The position numbers were made by a program, and so were the translations under genes. A stretch of 64,000 nucleotides of DNA from Amphibalanus amphitrite (lineage: Eukaryota; Arthropoda; Thecostraca; Balanomorpha; Balanidae), in the NCBI RefSeq assembly GCF_019059575.1, contig NW_024881618.1:62001-126000 (forward strand), read 5' to 3'. Below the pieces are notes generated by a model, which saw nothing but the letters and a program-made list of their open reading frames with translations, was not told the DNA's origin and made no database searches. Each line of letters begins with the position of its first letter. Position 1 is the first letter of the stretch. Shown piece by piece: positions 25,332 to 36,272 of this stretch.

Positions 25332-26205
25332 CCCTATTAGTGGCAGGGGGGGGGTTGTTTTTATCCACCCCTCAGGTTTTTCGGGAATATCTCCGAAACC
25401 GCTGAAGCTACGATGCTGAAATTTTCTGACTTTTCCTAAAACTAAATTGGGCACATTCCCTGAAAATTTCAAGTTCATAACTTTACCAGGGGCGACTCCA
25501 GAGCACTGGGAATTGGGGGGTCCTATTCGTGAAGCGAGTCATTTGGGCGAAGATGACGATGCTGCACCAGTTTTACGAACAGTGAATAAAAGGTATCATG
25601 TGGTAACATATACAGTTATTGTGCATCCTCTTTTGACACGTTTTTGCTATAATAGGCGGATCCAGGCGTCCAAAAAGGGGGGTTATGTTTTACCTCCCAA
25701 CATAGGTGCCCTGACACCGCCTATGCATTACCAATACAATTTTAGTCGTTCTCTCATAAGAAAATTATAACATAACAAGACCATTACCACCCTTTTTAGA
25801 AACAGTACCAACAAAAACCTTATTTACTATACTTTTTGTGTACCCCCAATCTCAATGATCTGTATCCGCCTATGATTTTTGAAAATGCATATTTTTAGGA
25901 TCCATGTGAATTCCTGGTTCATTCTCTATCGATCGGCAAAAGTTGCGTTAAGATTGGTTTAGAAACCTGGCCGTGATAAACAGTCTAAAATGTATCTGCA
26001 ATTTGCCCGTTTTTACCCCCCTCTACCCCCCTATTGACATTTTTTAATTTTTTATTTTTTAGAAATGTAGATCACGTTGAGCGAAATCGAATGCCGTTTG
26101 AATTTTGAAAATCGGCCCGTTAGATCTCGAGATATCAAGGGGGGGTCGTAAACAGCCCCCCCCTGCCACTAATAGGGGGTAGCCAGGAGCCTGCCACTAA
26201 TAGGG
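25332..26205. mobile_element. TTAA-bounded non-coding element (CCCTATTAGTGGCAGG ends, 874 bp)
   Basis: TTAA at 25328-25331 and 26206-26209, with terminal inverted repeat CCCTATTAGTGGCAGG and its complement. A G run and GTTGTTTTTATCCACCCC follow at the left and GGGGGGGTCGT...CCCCCCC at the right. Part of the right end is duplicated (26165-26178 and 26191-26205). A segment starting GGCGGATCCAGG at 25658 looks like an inserted MITE related to 11153. There are no open frames of note. Confidence 0.8.
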
Positions 26206-26209
26206 TTAA

Positions 26210-26949
26210 TGGAGTTAACTGTTGTGTGCTTTGGAGCTCAACACCACACAGCCACAGACAGGCTTTCAAGCTTCCATCATTCCGCATACCAATGAGTTTG
26301 CATTGTCTCAGATTGTGGACCTAGTGGCGAAGGCCACAATTCAATTTCCGGATTTGCGAAAATGGGAACATTTGTGAACCAAGAAACGCAAAAAGAATAA
26401 GATTTAAACAATAAAGGAAAATGTTGGTAATATTACAGTCTCAGCACATTTTACGTAAGCCTGTTTTCATTACTATCTTCGTGTTTCTTTGATGCTATTA
26501 TTTCTTGTTGACCATCAAAGAGACTAAGGAACGTTCCATAAAATATTACTTTGCCTTACTTTGCGTATGCGATCAGCAAATTGTCTTTTTGCGCTTAGTC
26601 CAATTGAACTCGTCCCAGACCACTCCCGCAATCGGCGAAGAGACAAACGAATTCAAAATATGAAATAAAAATAGCTCATGAAATATTCACAGGCCAGTGA
26701 CAAAGCCAGTTCATGACTTTACCTATCAACCAAATGAAATGTCAATCCAACGTGACAAGCAGAGAGTCACGTAGGAACCATAGCGAGCGTTGATTCTGCC
26801 AGCCCTCCAGTGAGTTCCTGCCTACAAATGGATCCTTTACTGAGCGCACCGAACTGCACAAAGAGTGCCCCTGAAGGTCTCGAACGCCGAGAAAGCCGTC
26901 TATTGTGGCTCAGTATGCGTCTGCCGAGACCACATTCAGGAGATCATTG
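26210..26949. other. spacer, nothing recognised
   Basis: AT-rich sequence between a TTAA-type element and the Ty3/Gypsy element. No gene or repeat was recognised. Confidence 0.5.
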
Positions 26950-27232
26950 TGTTGGGTTATGTATTGTTATGTATGGGCTGTGTTATGCGTTGCGTGGCCG
27001 GGGTGAGGCGTCCCTCTCGGCGCGCTGCTGGGTGCGCCTCTGCGGGCCGCCTCCCGCTGGGAGCGCCGCTGCCACCGGCGGCGCGGGGTCACGGCCGCAG
27101 CCGGGGGCGGCGGTCATTCTGGACCTGGGAGCCGCCGCGCGCGGGCGCTGCCGCTGGTGCTGCTGCTGCTGGTGCAATGCCTGTATTGAGCACCAATACA
27201 CGACTGATGGATACGCTGCCTGTGGCCTAACA
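26950..27232 (+). repeat. 5' LTR
   Basis: 283 bases, TG...CA ends, very GC-rich in the middle. It matches the 3' LTR over its whole length as far as I can read. Confidence 0.95.
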
Positions 27233-27233
27233 T

Positions 27234-27250
27234 TGGCGCGGTCAAGGTAA
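27234..27250 (+). promoter_or_regulatory. putative primer-binding site of the Ty3/Gypsy element
   Basis: One base after the 5' LTR the sequence reads TGGCGCGGTCAAGGTAA. The TGG start is expected for pairing with the CCA end of a tRNA. I cannot name the tRNA. Confidence 0.6.
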
Positions 27251-27595
27251 GCTCATTTACGCTCCCTACTTTTGAGTTATGCTTGTTTAAACAATAACCG
27301 TTTTAGCAGCTCTTATGCTATCGATTTACGATAGATGAGCTCTTAGCCTACGACCTGAAATTTGGAAAAGGTGCAGTCGTTCTCGACCCAGATTTTGCTG
27401 ATTTCAGGTCGATTATGTTAGGCAAATATTAAATCACGCTGAGGCACTGGCAGCGCCTACAGCTCATAAAGCACAGATAGCGTGGTCGTTTAAGACACGA
27501 TTTTCAAATTATCTGGTTTTGTCATTGCATAACGTATCGTTGGGCGATACGATCATAGGGCTATATCATTAGTCGTCGATCATACACCGCCCAAA

Positions 27596-28314
27596 ATGGC
27601 GAGTGAACTGTACTTAAAAATTCACAACACAACAAAATTTAGCGGTCGCGAGGAGGAAAATTGGGAAACGTGGATTTTCCGTTTTGAGACGCGTTTTGGC
27701 GACTTGGAGGGGGCAAAACTAGCAGCTGCCCTGCTCGACTTGCTGGATGGTGCTGCTTTGGACATTTGCGGGAACTTGGACAAAAGAGCCAGGAGCGACT
27801 ACAGGGAACTTAAGGGGGTCCTACAAGAGAAATTTGGATCTAGTTGCGACACACGACGGGCTCGGGCTCAGTTGCGTCTTATCCGTCAACTGCCAGAAGA
27901 GAATATAGAGTTATTCGCGGATCGCGTCCGAAAGCTTACAAATCTGGCACACCCGGGGTTATCCAGTGAACAGGTGGATCATATAGCGCTAGATCACTTC
28001 CTGTGTGGTCTGAGCGATCTTAAGCTTCAAGAGAAGCTGCACAATGACCACACTGTGCTGTCGCTTCAAAAAGCGGAGGAAGTTGTCCAGAGACTTTGGG
28101 AAAAGGACCTCACTCTCGCCGTTATGCGGGCGTCCGCCGGTCATGACACGGCTGTGGCAATTTCGTCTGAAGAAGCGCAATCCATCGAGGGTGGACAGGC
28201 ACCAGATATTCTGACCATTCTTGGAGAACTCCGGAGTGAGTTGAATGAAATGAAAGTCCAGCTGACCGAGCACCGCAAACCGACCGGCAGTAGACGAGGC
28301 GTTTGTTACCTGTG
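27596..28314 (+). CDS. gag: Ty3/Gypsy Gag, 3' part displaced by an insertion
   Basis: Starts at ATG 27596 (context AAAATGG) and encodes about 239 residues of retrotransposon capsid. The WETWIFRFETRF segment, the predicted helices and the C-terminal LRLIRQLPEENIELFADRVR stretch match Ty3/Gypsy gag proteins. It forms the particle that packages element RNA. The frame reaches the first two cysteines of a CCHC zinc knuckle and then runs into a DNA transposon, which adds about 24 foreign codons before a stop at 28385. The His and last Cys of the knuckle lie on the far side of the insertion at 30530. Upstream of the insertion no stop or frameshift is seen. Confidence 0.9.
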
Positions 28315-30524
28315 CACTATGGTTGGAAACGGCCTCACGGATGGCCGGGGGTCAACGCGAAAAAATGTTTTGCCCATAACTTGTTAATGCGTAGACCGAC
28401 TGCGATGAAACTTTGCATAGGTATACCAGTGTCTTTCGTGCATCATACAGTAACTCAGAAATGACGAGGTCACGTCACGTCACGCGTGTGTGACGTCATC
28501 ATTGCAAGTATGTTATAAGTCGCCTATGTCTTTCGTTATGTTATCGATATCGCGAGGCATTTTGAACATGTTTTGAATACTGCTATTACTGAATGGATAT
28601 TGTTGTTATGCTTTAGGGCAAGACATATCAACGTAGTGACGCACAGTGTCTTACTATTGGTCATAAACGGTCAAAAATTTGGAGAAAGAGTATTTATGAT
28701 TTTTTTTTAGATTGGGCAAAAAAGTAAGAAATAAAATGACGATCAAATGACAAAACATGCGTCAGATTAACCCGGCAGTTGCTGGGGTATTTCCCCATCC
28801 GCCGTTTGCCCGGGGGGGGGGCGTTCAACGCCCCCAGCCGATAACTCGCGAACAAATAGGCGCAGCGAAGCGCACGAGGCGCGGCAAACGAAAGAAGAAC
28901 GCGACGAGACGATTCACATGAATACTTTAAAGTTGAATTTCGAGGTCACAGGTCGGGTCAAGGTCAGGTCAAACACTTGAAATCGGGTTTTCAGTAGCAT
29001 GGACTTTAGAACCTCGCAATCGGTGCCTCGCGTTTCGCGTTTCGATTATATCGTCATCAGTTGGTCCTAAATAAATTCAGTCATCAGTTGGTCCTAAACA
29101 ATCTGTCACAACTGTCACAACCCTTCATATAAGTGCTAAAAGAGTGTCAGATCAATGTAGGGGTCAGTCAAACATAGGCCACTGGCCAGGGTCAAAGTCA
29201 GGTCAATCAGGTAAGCACATAACCCCGAAAATTAAAACTGGTACCTATTCGCAGCCCATGCATGACACATGTTTTATGGGTACTTTTGGGCGTAGAACAC
29301 GATGGTGACATTCATTTTATCATACGAGTACGTAGCTGGTTGAAAAAAGATCAATTTCAGAAATGCATGCATCATGGTCGTGAAGTAGTCACGAGAAATT
29401 GCCAACATTCAGTTCAAGATTTTGGGAAATGTAGAACGATGATCAAAAACCATAGATAGCCATTTGATTTGCCATGGTATTGGCAGTGTAATGGCGTTTA
29501 CAGCATGTCTGTATGTCTGCTCTGTCGGTGGATATCCATATCCATACTCCAGGATATCCATACACGTTTGCACGATATCCATACTCCAGGTGCAGCGGCG
29601 AGCAGTTACTTCTTACGAGGGGTGCGGAGTCGAAGTCAGAGTCGGAGTCAGAGTCGGAGTCGGAGCCAGAGTCGCCCAGAGTCGTGGCAACGAGCCAGGA
29701 GTCGGAGTCGGAGTCGGGGTCGGTCAGGAGCCCGCAGTGGAAGTCGGAGTCGGTCCGAATCGGAACAGCTCCATCACGACTCCGAAACACTGGCAGGGGT
29801 CCGGAGTCGGAGACAGAGTCGGCCGGAGTCATGGCAACGAGTCAGGAGTCGGAGTCGTAGTCGGAGTCGGATTTGGCTCCACCACGACTCCGCAACCCTG
29901 CTTCTTACCATCATTTATAAGGATAAGCGATTGCAAGACTGACGAGCCGACCTGGTGCTAACGAAGCGACGGGTAGGTACGCCTCGGGAGATGAAGCTTC
30001 ACGGACGATTTTGCGCACAAGTGCGCAGTCTGCTTTTACGTTCCCCTTACGCAGAATTGAACAGAGACTTATTCTGCCAAAAAGCTCAATGGAGGTCGAT
30101 GGAGAACTTTTTGTATGTCCAATGAAACATAAACGTAATTTTGCAAATATTGCTGTGGTGACACTGCAAACAGAATGCAATGCCGTTCCTGATTTTGAAC
30201 ACGCATGGGAAAAAGAGTCACTCCACTCGATAGCCAACATAACAAGGATTATTTTGATATATAATAATCCAGTTTTACAACGTCATGGAGGTACTCCACA
30301 TGCTATCACCAGCGCGGTTGTTTAAACCTTTGACGGCGCACCAAAAAAGCCACTCTCAGAAACTCCCGATTCCACGTACAATAATGGAGACTAAATGCGC
30401 AACTAAATAATTTTTTCTGCCCAATTCAAAACATTTCATCAATTTCCAACAGAATGACACCCCAAATATACATATATTCCGAGATTGCCCACGGCCATCC
30501 GTGAGGCCGTTTCCAACCATAGTG
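28315..30524. mobile_element. non-autonomous DNA transposon, Transib-like, inside gag-pol
   Basis: Identical 33 bp terminal inverted repeats (28315-28347 and 30492-30524) begin CACTATGGTTGG. A 5 bp target duplication CTGTG flanks it (28310-28314 and 30525-30529). Removing the element and one CTGTG restores the gag-pol frame. Transib elements have TIRs starting CACWATG and 5 bp duplications, so both features fit. No transposase was recognised: the longest frames inside fall in a GAGTCG repeat or lack domains. It also contains a TTAA-CCCGGCAG segment with a G run at 28767-28840 that resembles one end of the local TTAA family. The superfamily call rests on termini and duplication length only. 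Confidence 0.8.
29622..29890. repeat. (GAGTCG)n hexamer repeat within the Transib-like element
   Basis: Imperfect GAGTCG units with interruptions such as CCAGAGTC and GTGGCAACGAG. It gives false Ser-Arg or Glu-Ser repeat frames on the plus strand. Confidence 0.92.
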
Positions 30525-33500
30525 CTGTGTGGCGATACCACCCACTTCAAACGTGATTGTCCGCAGTTTTCAAACCGACATAAACGGACAGCACGAGCCG
30601 CTACCCCGAGGGCAAAACTGAGCGCGATTCCGCCCGGTATTCCCTGCCAGGGTTGTGGACGGTACGGGCACGCGCTACCCGAATGCTGGAGAACGCCAGT
30701 CGCAGCAGGGGGCATCGCTCCCTCGAGCCCCGCACGCGACATATCTGGCGCTGTGGAGAATACTCCGGCAATGCCGGGGCAAGAACCAAACACCAAGCAC
30801 GCTTCTGTCATCAAAATCGAAGTCGAAGGGCGCAGCGTATGGGCCCTGGTTGATTCTGGAGCCGACGCATCAATGATCGGACAAGAATTCGCCCAGACGG
30901 TCGTACCGAAACACTCGTCCCGCAGAGGGCATTTTGGAGCAATAACTCAGGCGGGTGGGCAGAGAATACAGGTCACTACACAGGCAGAAGTGTCATTCTC
31001 CATACAGGCTTTGCAATTCATCCAGCCTATGCTGGTAATTCCAGGTCTGATTTACCAAGTTGTTCTCGGCCGAGACTTCTGCTGCCAGCACAAAACAGTG
31101 CTAGACGACAAGGCAGGGGTCTTCAGGGTCGGCAGCCTGGAGATTCCACTCCCGACATACGCAGAGCTACGACCCCAGCGCGCCAGGGTACTAACATGCT
31201 CGCCTGTTACAATACCGGCAAAGTCTCAGACGCTCGTTCAGGTCGACGTCGAGATTCCAGACGGTGGTGTCAAAGTCACCAAGGAAGTCAATTGGCAAGG
31301 GGTGCTCGAGCCACAGCCCGTGGGGAACGAGCAAGAATGGAGAATCCCTCGCGTGGTCACCGCGGTGACGAGCGAAGCCAAGGTCCCGGTTCAAATCGCA
31401 AACATCGGGAGTGAGGCAATCACGATCCCTCCAGGTACAGAGATAGGACTTTTGTACTCAATCCAGGAGAATGGGAGAGGTATTTACGACATTCCAGACA
31501 CATCGGTTGCTTCAGCCGCAGTCGACGAGGGGACGATCGATGAACTCATGAAGGAGCTCAAACTGGAGTCAGCGGTGCTCTCAAAAACGGGAAAGGCTTC
31601 ATTAAGGCAGCTAGTGATGGAGTTCAGTGATATTTTTAGCAAAGGCGAAGCAGACATCGGAAAAACGACCCTCCTTCAACATCAGATCAAAACTGGCGAT
31701 GCACCGCCAGTACGTCAACGGCCACGACGAATCCCAGTAAAGCTGAGAGAGGAGGTGGAACGACAAAAAGAAAAGATGCTTGAAGAAGGGATCATTGAAG
31801 AAAGTTCCAGCCCTTGGTGCTCACCAATTGTCCTGGCGAAAAAGAAAGACGGCAGTTTCAGGTTCTGCATCGATCTCCGAGCAGTGAACTCCGTCACACA
31901 AAGCTTGCCAGTTCCCTTGCCGAGGGTGGACGAGAGCCTCGACAGCCTCGCCGAAGCAAAATTTTTCTCAACTCTCGACATGGCGTCAGGTTACTGGCAG
32001 GTTGACGTCGCCGAGAAGGACAGGGAGAAGACTGCTTTCAGCACAGGAAAAGGTCTCCACCACTTCCGAGCGATGCCGTTCGGCCTGAAGAACGCAGGAG
32101 CGACGTTCCAGCGGCTGATGGAGCTGGTGCTGGCTGGAATGGACTCCAAGAGCTGCCTCGTCTATATCGACGACATAATCGTGTTTGGAGAGAGCGAACG
32201 AGAACATCTAAAGAACCTGGAGGAAGTATTTCAAAGGATAAGAGCAGCAGGAATGAAGCTAAAGCCAAGGAAGTGCTGCTTGGCTCGAGACGAGGTGGTG
32301 TTCCTCGGACACAAGGTGGGAAGGAGAGGCGTCGAACCAGACCCAGCCAACATAGAGAAGGTGCGCAATTGGACTAGACCGCGAAAAGCAGAAGATCTAA
32401 AGAGCTTCCTGGGACTGGCAGGATACTACTCCAGGTTCGTTCCAAACTATTCCGACCTGGTGCGTCCAATCCGAGAAGCCGCAGAAAAGAAAGGTGACCT
32501 CGAGTGGACTGACGAGCTCAGAGAAAGCTTCGATAACATCAAGGCACAGCTGACGTCTCCTCCAATCCTGACCCTGCCGACATTTAAAGGGGAGTTCAGG
32601 CTCGCAACTGACGCCTCAAACACTGCGGTGGGAGCTGTTCTCACAGAGATGGTCGATGACGAAGAGAGAGTCGTCGCGTATGCCAGCAAAGTGCTAAACA
32701 AAAGCGAACGACGATGGCCAGCGTACGACAAGGAGCTGTGGGCGATCGTGTGGGCCATCAGACATTTTCGTCACTACCTCGCGGCCACTAAATTCACCAT
32801 CACGTCCGACCACAAACCCCTAAAAAACATCCCGAAATCCATCAACGTTGACGGCGATGCCACTGGGAGGAGAGGTCGATGGGCCGTTGAGCTCAGCACG
32901 TACGACTTCGTCGTTGAGTACCGAAAGGGTAGTGACAACGGCAATGCCGATGCTCTGTCGAGGCCTGTCACCGACTTCACCGATCCAACAGTTGATGCAG
33001 GAGTCAACGAGCTCCTAACCGCCAACCACAAAGCCTCTCGGGAAGAAATTACCCTCGGGAAGCTAGAGCTAGAACAGGATCTGGACCCCGTCCTGAATGA
33101 AGTCAAGGACTGGTTGGCAGCGGGGAAGCTACCCCCAAGGAAGGAGCTCAAGAAAAAGAGTAGCTCTCTACGAACGATGGCTCGTTTTTTCGACCAGCTG
33201 TTCATAGATAAGGGCATCATGAAACTAAAGAGATCGGGCAGCGACAGCGATTCGGTGACGCTCCTCCCCAAAACGTATCGCAAGGTGGTTTTGGAGATGT
33301 TGCACGACGACGAGACTTCAGGCCATTTGGGAAAGACGCGCACTTTGGAAAAAGTGGCGGCTAGATTCTTTTGGATAGGGATGAGCCGGGATGTTAACCA
33401 GCACTGCGAAACATGCGAATTGTGTCAGAGGAGGAACGAACCAACGCCAAAAATGCAAGCACCAATCCAAACAGAGACATACTCGAGACCATTCGAAAGA

Positions 33501-34574
33501 GTGGCCGTCGATATAACCGAGATGCCAGTATCCGCACGTGGAAACAAATACGCCCTAGTCATTATGGATTATTTTACCAAGTATGTGACCACATATGCCA
33601 TGCCAAATCAAACGGCTGAATCAGTTTCCGAGTGCATGTTCGATTTGGTACTGCACCACGGGGTACCGGAGCGCCTCCACAGCGACCAAGGCCGACAGTT
33701 CGAATCGGCCGTCTTCCAATCACTCTGTAAGCGAATGGGCATAGAAAAGACTCGCACATCACCTTATCGGCCAGAAAGCGACGGAATGGTAGAGCGATTC
33801 AATCGGACGCTCAAAGACATGTCATCAAAATACATCAAGCCATGTGGGTCCGACTGGGACGATCGTTTGGCGTCACTCACATTCGCCTACAACACGTCCA
33901 GGCACTCGGTGACCGGTTTCACGCCTTTCTTTCTGGTGCACGGACGTGAAGCTCGCCTTCCCGTCGATGAGCTATTCAGAACACGTCAGGAGGTTTCGAT
34001 GGTCGACACCTACCTAGAACACAAGCTTCGTCAGCTACGCCATGCACATGAAGAAGTCCGTGAAAAAATCGAGCAAGCAGCGGCCAACATGAAGGATTCC
34101 CGCGACCAGTCAGCACGAGAGACACCGTACATGCCGGGTCAGAAGGTCTGGGTGAGGGACCACACCACTTGTCCTGGAGGCAAACGCAAGCTGGCATTGC
34201 ACTACAAGGGACCAGGGACTGTGATAGAGAAACAAGGTCCAACTGAGGAAGGAGTCACGTATAAGGTCAGTATGCCTGGTGGGAAGGTTATCAGGATACA
34301 CCATGACCACCTGAAACCTGTGAAGCTGCGAGGCCGGGATGACGATGAGGACCGCGCGGCTACGCCCCAACGGCGAGAGCGGCGGACAGACGACGGGCAC
34401 ACCACTCAGAGTCAGGACCCAAACATTATATCTGAGAGCAGTTCCCCGCTCCCTGATTTCGTTTGGAGTTCTGGTGAAACTGTCACGGAACAACCGTACA
34501 TGCCCGCTAACCGTCCATACGTGACACGATATGGACGGATTTCCAGGCCACCGGCTAGATACCCTGACCCGTAA
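30525..34574 (+). CDS. pol: Ty3/Gypsy Pol (protease, reverse transcriptase, RNase H, integrase)
   Basis: The open frame runs from 30501 to 34574 (1357 codons); its first 8 codons come from the inserted transposon, so its own sequence starts at 30525. Numbering from 30501: the rest of the first CCHC knuckle (to 20), a second CCHC knuckle (49-62), aspartic protease DSGA (118-121), reverse transcriptase YIDD (555-558), RNase H TDAS (from 703), and the integrase HHCC zinc domain (from about 934). The catalytic triad is D1004, D1062, E1098 with the expected 35-residue spacing, followed by a chromatin-binding-type C-terminal region and a Pro-rich tail. No internal stop exists. Without the insertion, gag and pol would be one polyprotein of about 1,590 residues. 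In this copy the pol frame has lost its normal start. Confidence 0.95.
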   Translation: MCGDTTHFKRDCPQFSNRHKRTARAATPRAKLSAIPPGIPCQGCGRYGHALPECWRTPVAAGGIAPSSPARDISGAVENTPAMPGQEPNTKHASVIKIEVEGRSVWALVDSGADASMIGQEFAQTVVPKHSSRRGHFGAITQAGGQRIQVTTQAEVSFSIQALQFIQPMLVIPGLIYQVVLGRDFCCQHKTVLDDKAGVFRVGSLEIPLPTYAELRPQRARVLTCSPVTIPAKSQTLVQVDVEIPDGGVKVTKEVNWQGVLEPQPVGNEQEWRIPRVVTAVTSEAKVPVQIANIGSEAITIPPGTEIGLLYSIQENGRGIYDIPDTSVASAAVDEGTIDELMKELKLESAVLSKTGKASLRQLVMEFSDIFSKGEADIGKTTLLQHQIKTGDAPPVRQRPRRIPVKLREEVERQKEKMLEEGIIEESSSPWCSPIVLAKKKDGSFRFCIDLRAVNSVTQSLPVPLPRVDESLDSLAEAKFFSTLDMASGYWQVDVAEKDREKTAFSTGKGLHHFRAMPFGLKNAGATFQRLMELVLAGMDSKSCLVYIDDIIVFGESEREHLKNLEEVFQRIRAAGMKLKPRKCCLARDEVVFLGHKVGRRGVEPDPANIEKVRNWTRPRKAEDLKSFLGLAGYYSRFVPNYSDLVRPIREAAEKKGDLEWTDELRESFDNIKAQLTSPPILTLPTFKGEFRLATDASNTAVGAVLTEMVDDEERVVAYASKVLNKSERRWPAYDKELWAIVWAIRHFRHYLAATKFTITSDHKPLKNIPKSINVDGDATGRRGRWAVELSTYDFVVEYRKGSDNGNADALSRPVTDFTDPTVDAGVNELLTANHKASREEITLGKLELEQDLDPVLNEVKDWLAAGKLPPRKELKKKSSSLRTMARFFDQLFIDKGIMKLKRSGSDSDSVTLLPKTYRKVVLEMLHDDETSGHLGKTRTLEKVAARFFWIGMSRDVNQHCETCELCQRRNEPTPKMQAPIQTETYSRPFERVAVDITEMPVSARGNKYALVIMDYFTKYVTTYAMPNQTAESVSECMFDLVLHHGVPERLHSDQGRQFESAVFQSLCKRMGIEKTRTSPYRPESDGMVERFNRTLKDMSSKYIKPCGSDWDDRLASLTFAYNTSRHSVTGFTPFFLVHGREARLPVDELFRTRQEVSMVDTYLEHKLRQLRHAHEEVREKIEQAAANMKDSRDQSARETPYMPGQKVWVRDHTTCPGGKRKLALHYKGPGTVIEKQGPTEEGVTYKVSMPGGKVIRIHHDHLKPVKLRGRDDDEDRAATPQRRERRTDDGHTTQSQDPNIISESSSPLPDFVWSSGETVTEQPYMPANRPYVTRYGRISRPPARYPDP

Positions 34575-34952
34575 AAAAAAACATTATGAAAGTCCTCATG
34601 TCGTTCGAATAGTCTCCAGATTGTGAGATCTCCCTTAACAGGCATAAATTTGATAAATGTATGTGAGTTAGTCATTATCGTCACCCGTATGGTTTGCCCT
34701 GAACTGATCGTTACCGACAGGCATACGTCGCTGGGAGGCCACCGAGAAGTTCGAGGCGATGCTCGCACGTTGAAGGCGCCCGTTTTCCGACACCGCAGAC
34801 GGCGCTCGATTCTCGACGCCGCCGCCTGCGCACACGGCGTCACATACGCCGACGACGCGGGGTTCGCCAGCGTGGTGGACATCATCACCAACATGCTGTC
34901 GCTGAAGTGACACCTCCATGTGTACAATTACAGCCTAAGGCGCTATTTATTT
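34575..34952 (+). other. 3' untranslated segment of the Ty3/Gypsy element with a coding-like GC-rich patch
   Basis: Between the pol stop and the polypurine tract. At about 34803-34910 one plus-strand frame ending at TGA 34908-34910 (…VVDIITNMLSLK) has almost every third codon position G or C, unlike the pol gene. A second such patch in another frame lies at 34723-34770 (RRWEATEKFEAMLAR, then stop). No retroviral domain was recognised. It may be a captured host fragment or a remnant third ORF. Confidence 0.45.
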
Positions 34953-34964
34953 AGGGGGGAGATG
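34953..34964 (+). promoter_or_regulatory. polypurine tract of the Ty3/Gypsy element
   Basis: AGGGGGGAGATG directly before the 3' LTR, the expected plus-strand priming site. Confidence 0.75.
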
Positions 34965-35247
34965 TGTTGGGTTATGTATTGTTATGTATGGGCTGTGTTA
35001 TGCGTTGCGTGGCCGGGGTGAGGCGTCCCTCTCGGCGCGCTGCTGGGTGCGCCTCTGCGGGCCGCCTCCCGCTGGGAGCGCCGCTGCCACCGGCGGCGCG
35101 GGGTCACGGCCGCAGCCGGGGGCGGCGGTCATTCTGGACCTGGGAGCCGCCGCGCGCGGGCGCTGCCGCTGGTGCTGCTGCTGCTGGTGCAATGCCTGTA
35201 TTGAGCACCAATACACGACTGATGGATACGCTGCCTGTGGCCTAACA
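34965..35247 (+). repeat. 3' LTR
   Basis: 283 bases, same termini and sequence as the 5' LTR, followed by the ATTG target duplication. Confidence 0.95.
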
Positions 35248-35251
35248 ATTG

Positions 35252-36117
35252 GATGAGTGCAACGACCACTTGAAAAACACTGACGACGACCGGAATGTTT
35301 ACTCCGAGACGCGCTGCTAGTGCGCCGAGCGAGGAAATGGAGATGTGGGATAGGCCCAAACGAAGGAGAGGTAGCAATTCGACAACAAAAAACAGCGTAG
35401 GGTGCATTTTGGATGTCAGTTTACGTAGTCATTAACGTGGCTTTCCTGAAGAAGCCACTTTACATTTATTTTTAATGTCCAAATGGTTGCATATGGCTTT
35501 GGGAATATGTATGGATTATATTTATTATCAGGCATTTTACCATCCTGCCAACAGAATGTCAATCTTGCATAATAATTTGACGCTCCCTAGCAAATTTGAG
35601 CTTTGACTTGACGATTTATGCGACCTAAGGTTCAAGTCAATCAGAATAGTTACATTTGTCACTTTTAGCTGTCAGATAATTTAGCCGAAATCGAAAGATA
35701 ATGGTATAGCTACTCCGGACCACCCTAGAAGTTCCAGTCACCCCTGTCTGCCATTTACCTGTTACACAGTTGTGTACGTACCTGTACAGACAGTGGCCCC
35801 GTTCCGGCCACGTCACGGAAGCTGTCCCCGCCACGCGCCCGCTGTCGGGTGCGTGTGGCGGCCATTTTCGAAGCGGTGGGATCAAACGCGTGTCGTGCGC
35901 CGCCGCGGCATGCAAAAGTCGCTCGAACCGTGCCCCGGCGGACACCGGACCGACACCGTCCGTCGGGACACTGGATAATGATGACAGAGAGAGGGGGCAG
36001 AGCGGGGAGGAACGGGAGCAGACGGGGTCGGAGGGTCCGCTGCACTGGTCGCCGACTGCATCTGTGTAAGTAATACTAGCATGATGCTGAACAGCTATGA
36101 AGGCGCGGTAGCGAGCG
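35252..36117. other. spacer, nothing recognised
   Basis: A CpG-rich block at 35790-36050 has overlapping short frames on both strands with no domain. Confidence 0.45.
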
Positions 36118-36118
36118 G

Positions 36119-36272
<154 letters not shown>

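Larger units (their letters stand above)
26950..35247 (+). mobile_element. Ty3/Gypsy LTR retrotransposon, 8.3 kb, interrupted
   Basis: Complete element bounded by 283 bp LTRs starting TGTTGGG and ending CTAACA, with a 4 bp ATTG target duplication (26946-26949 and 35248-35251). The order is LTR, primer-binding site, gag, protease, reverse transcriptase, RNase H, integrase, a short 3' segment, polypurine tract and LTR. Protease-RT-RNaseH-integrase order places it in Ty3/Gypsy; no env gene is seen. Gag and pol are in one frame but are separated by a 2.2 kb DNA transposon (28315-30524). The two LTRs look identical by eye, which points to recent insertion. Confidence 0.95.

Noticed and set aside
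28767..29230. A complete TTAA-type element inside the Transib-like element
   Set aside because: Only a left-end-like segment (TTAA-CCCGGCAG and a G run) is visible; I found no matching right end.
29464..29961. Ser-Arg-rich open frame resembling an SR protein
   Set aside because: It is a translation of the GAGTCG repeat in a transposon and all three plus frames are open.
28315..30524. CACTA (En/Spm) assignment from the CACTA start
   Set aside because: CACTA elements duplicate 2-3 bases; here a 5 bp duplication restores the frame exactly, which fits Transib better.
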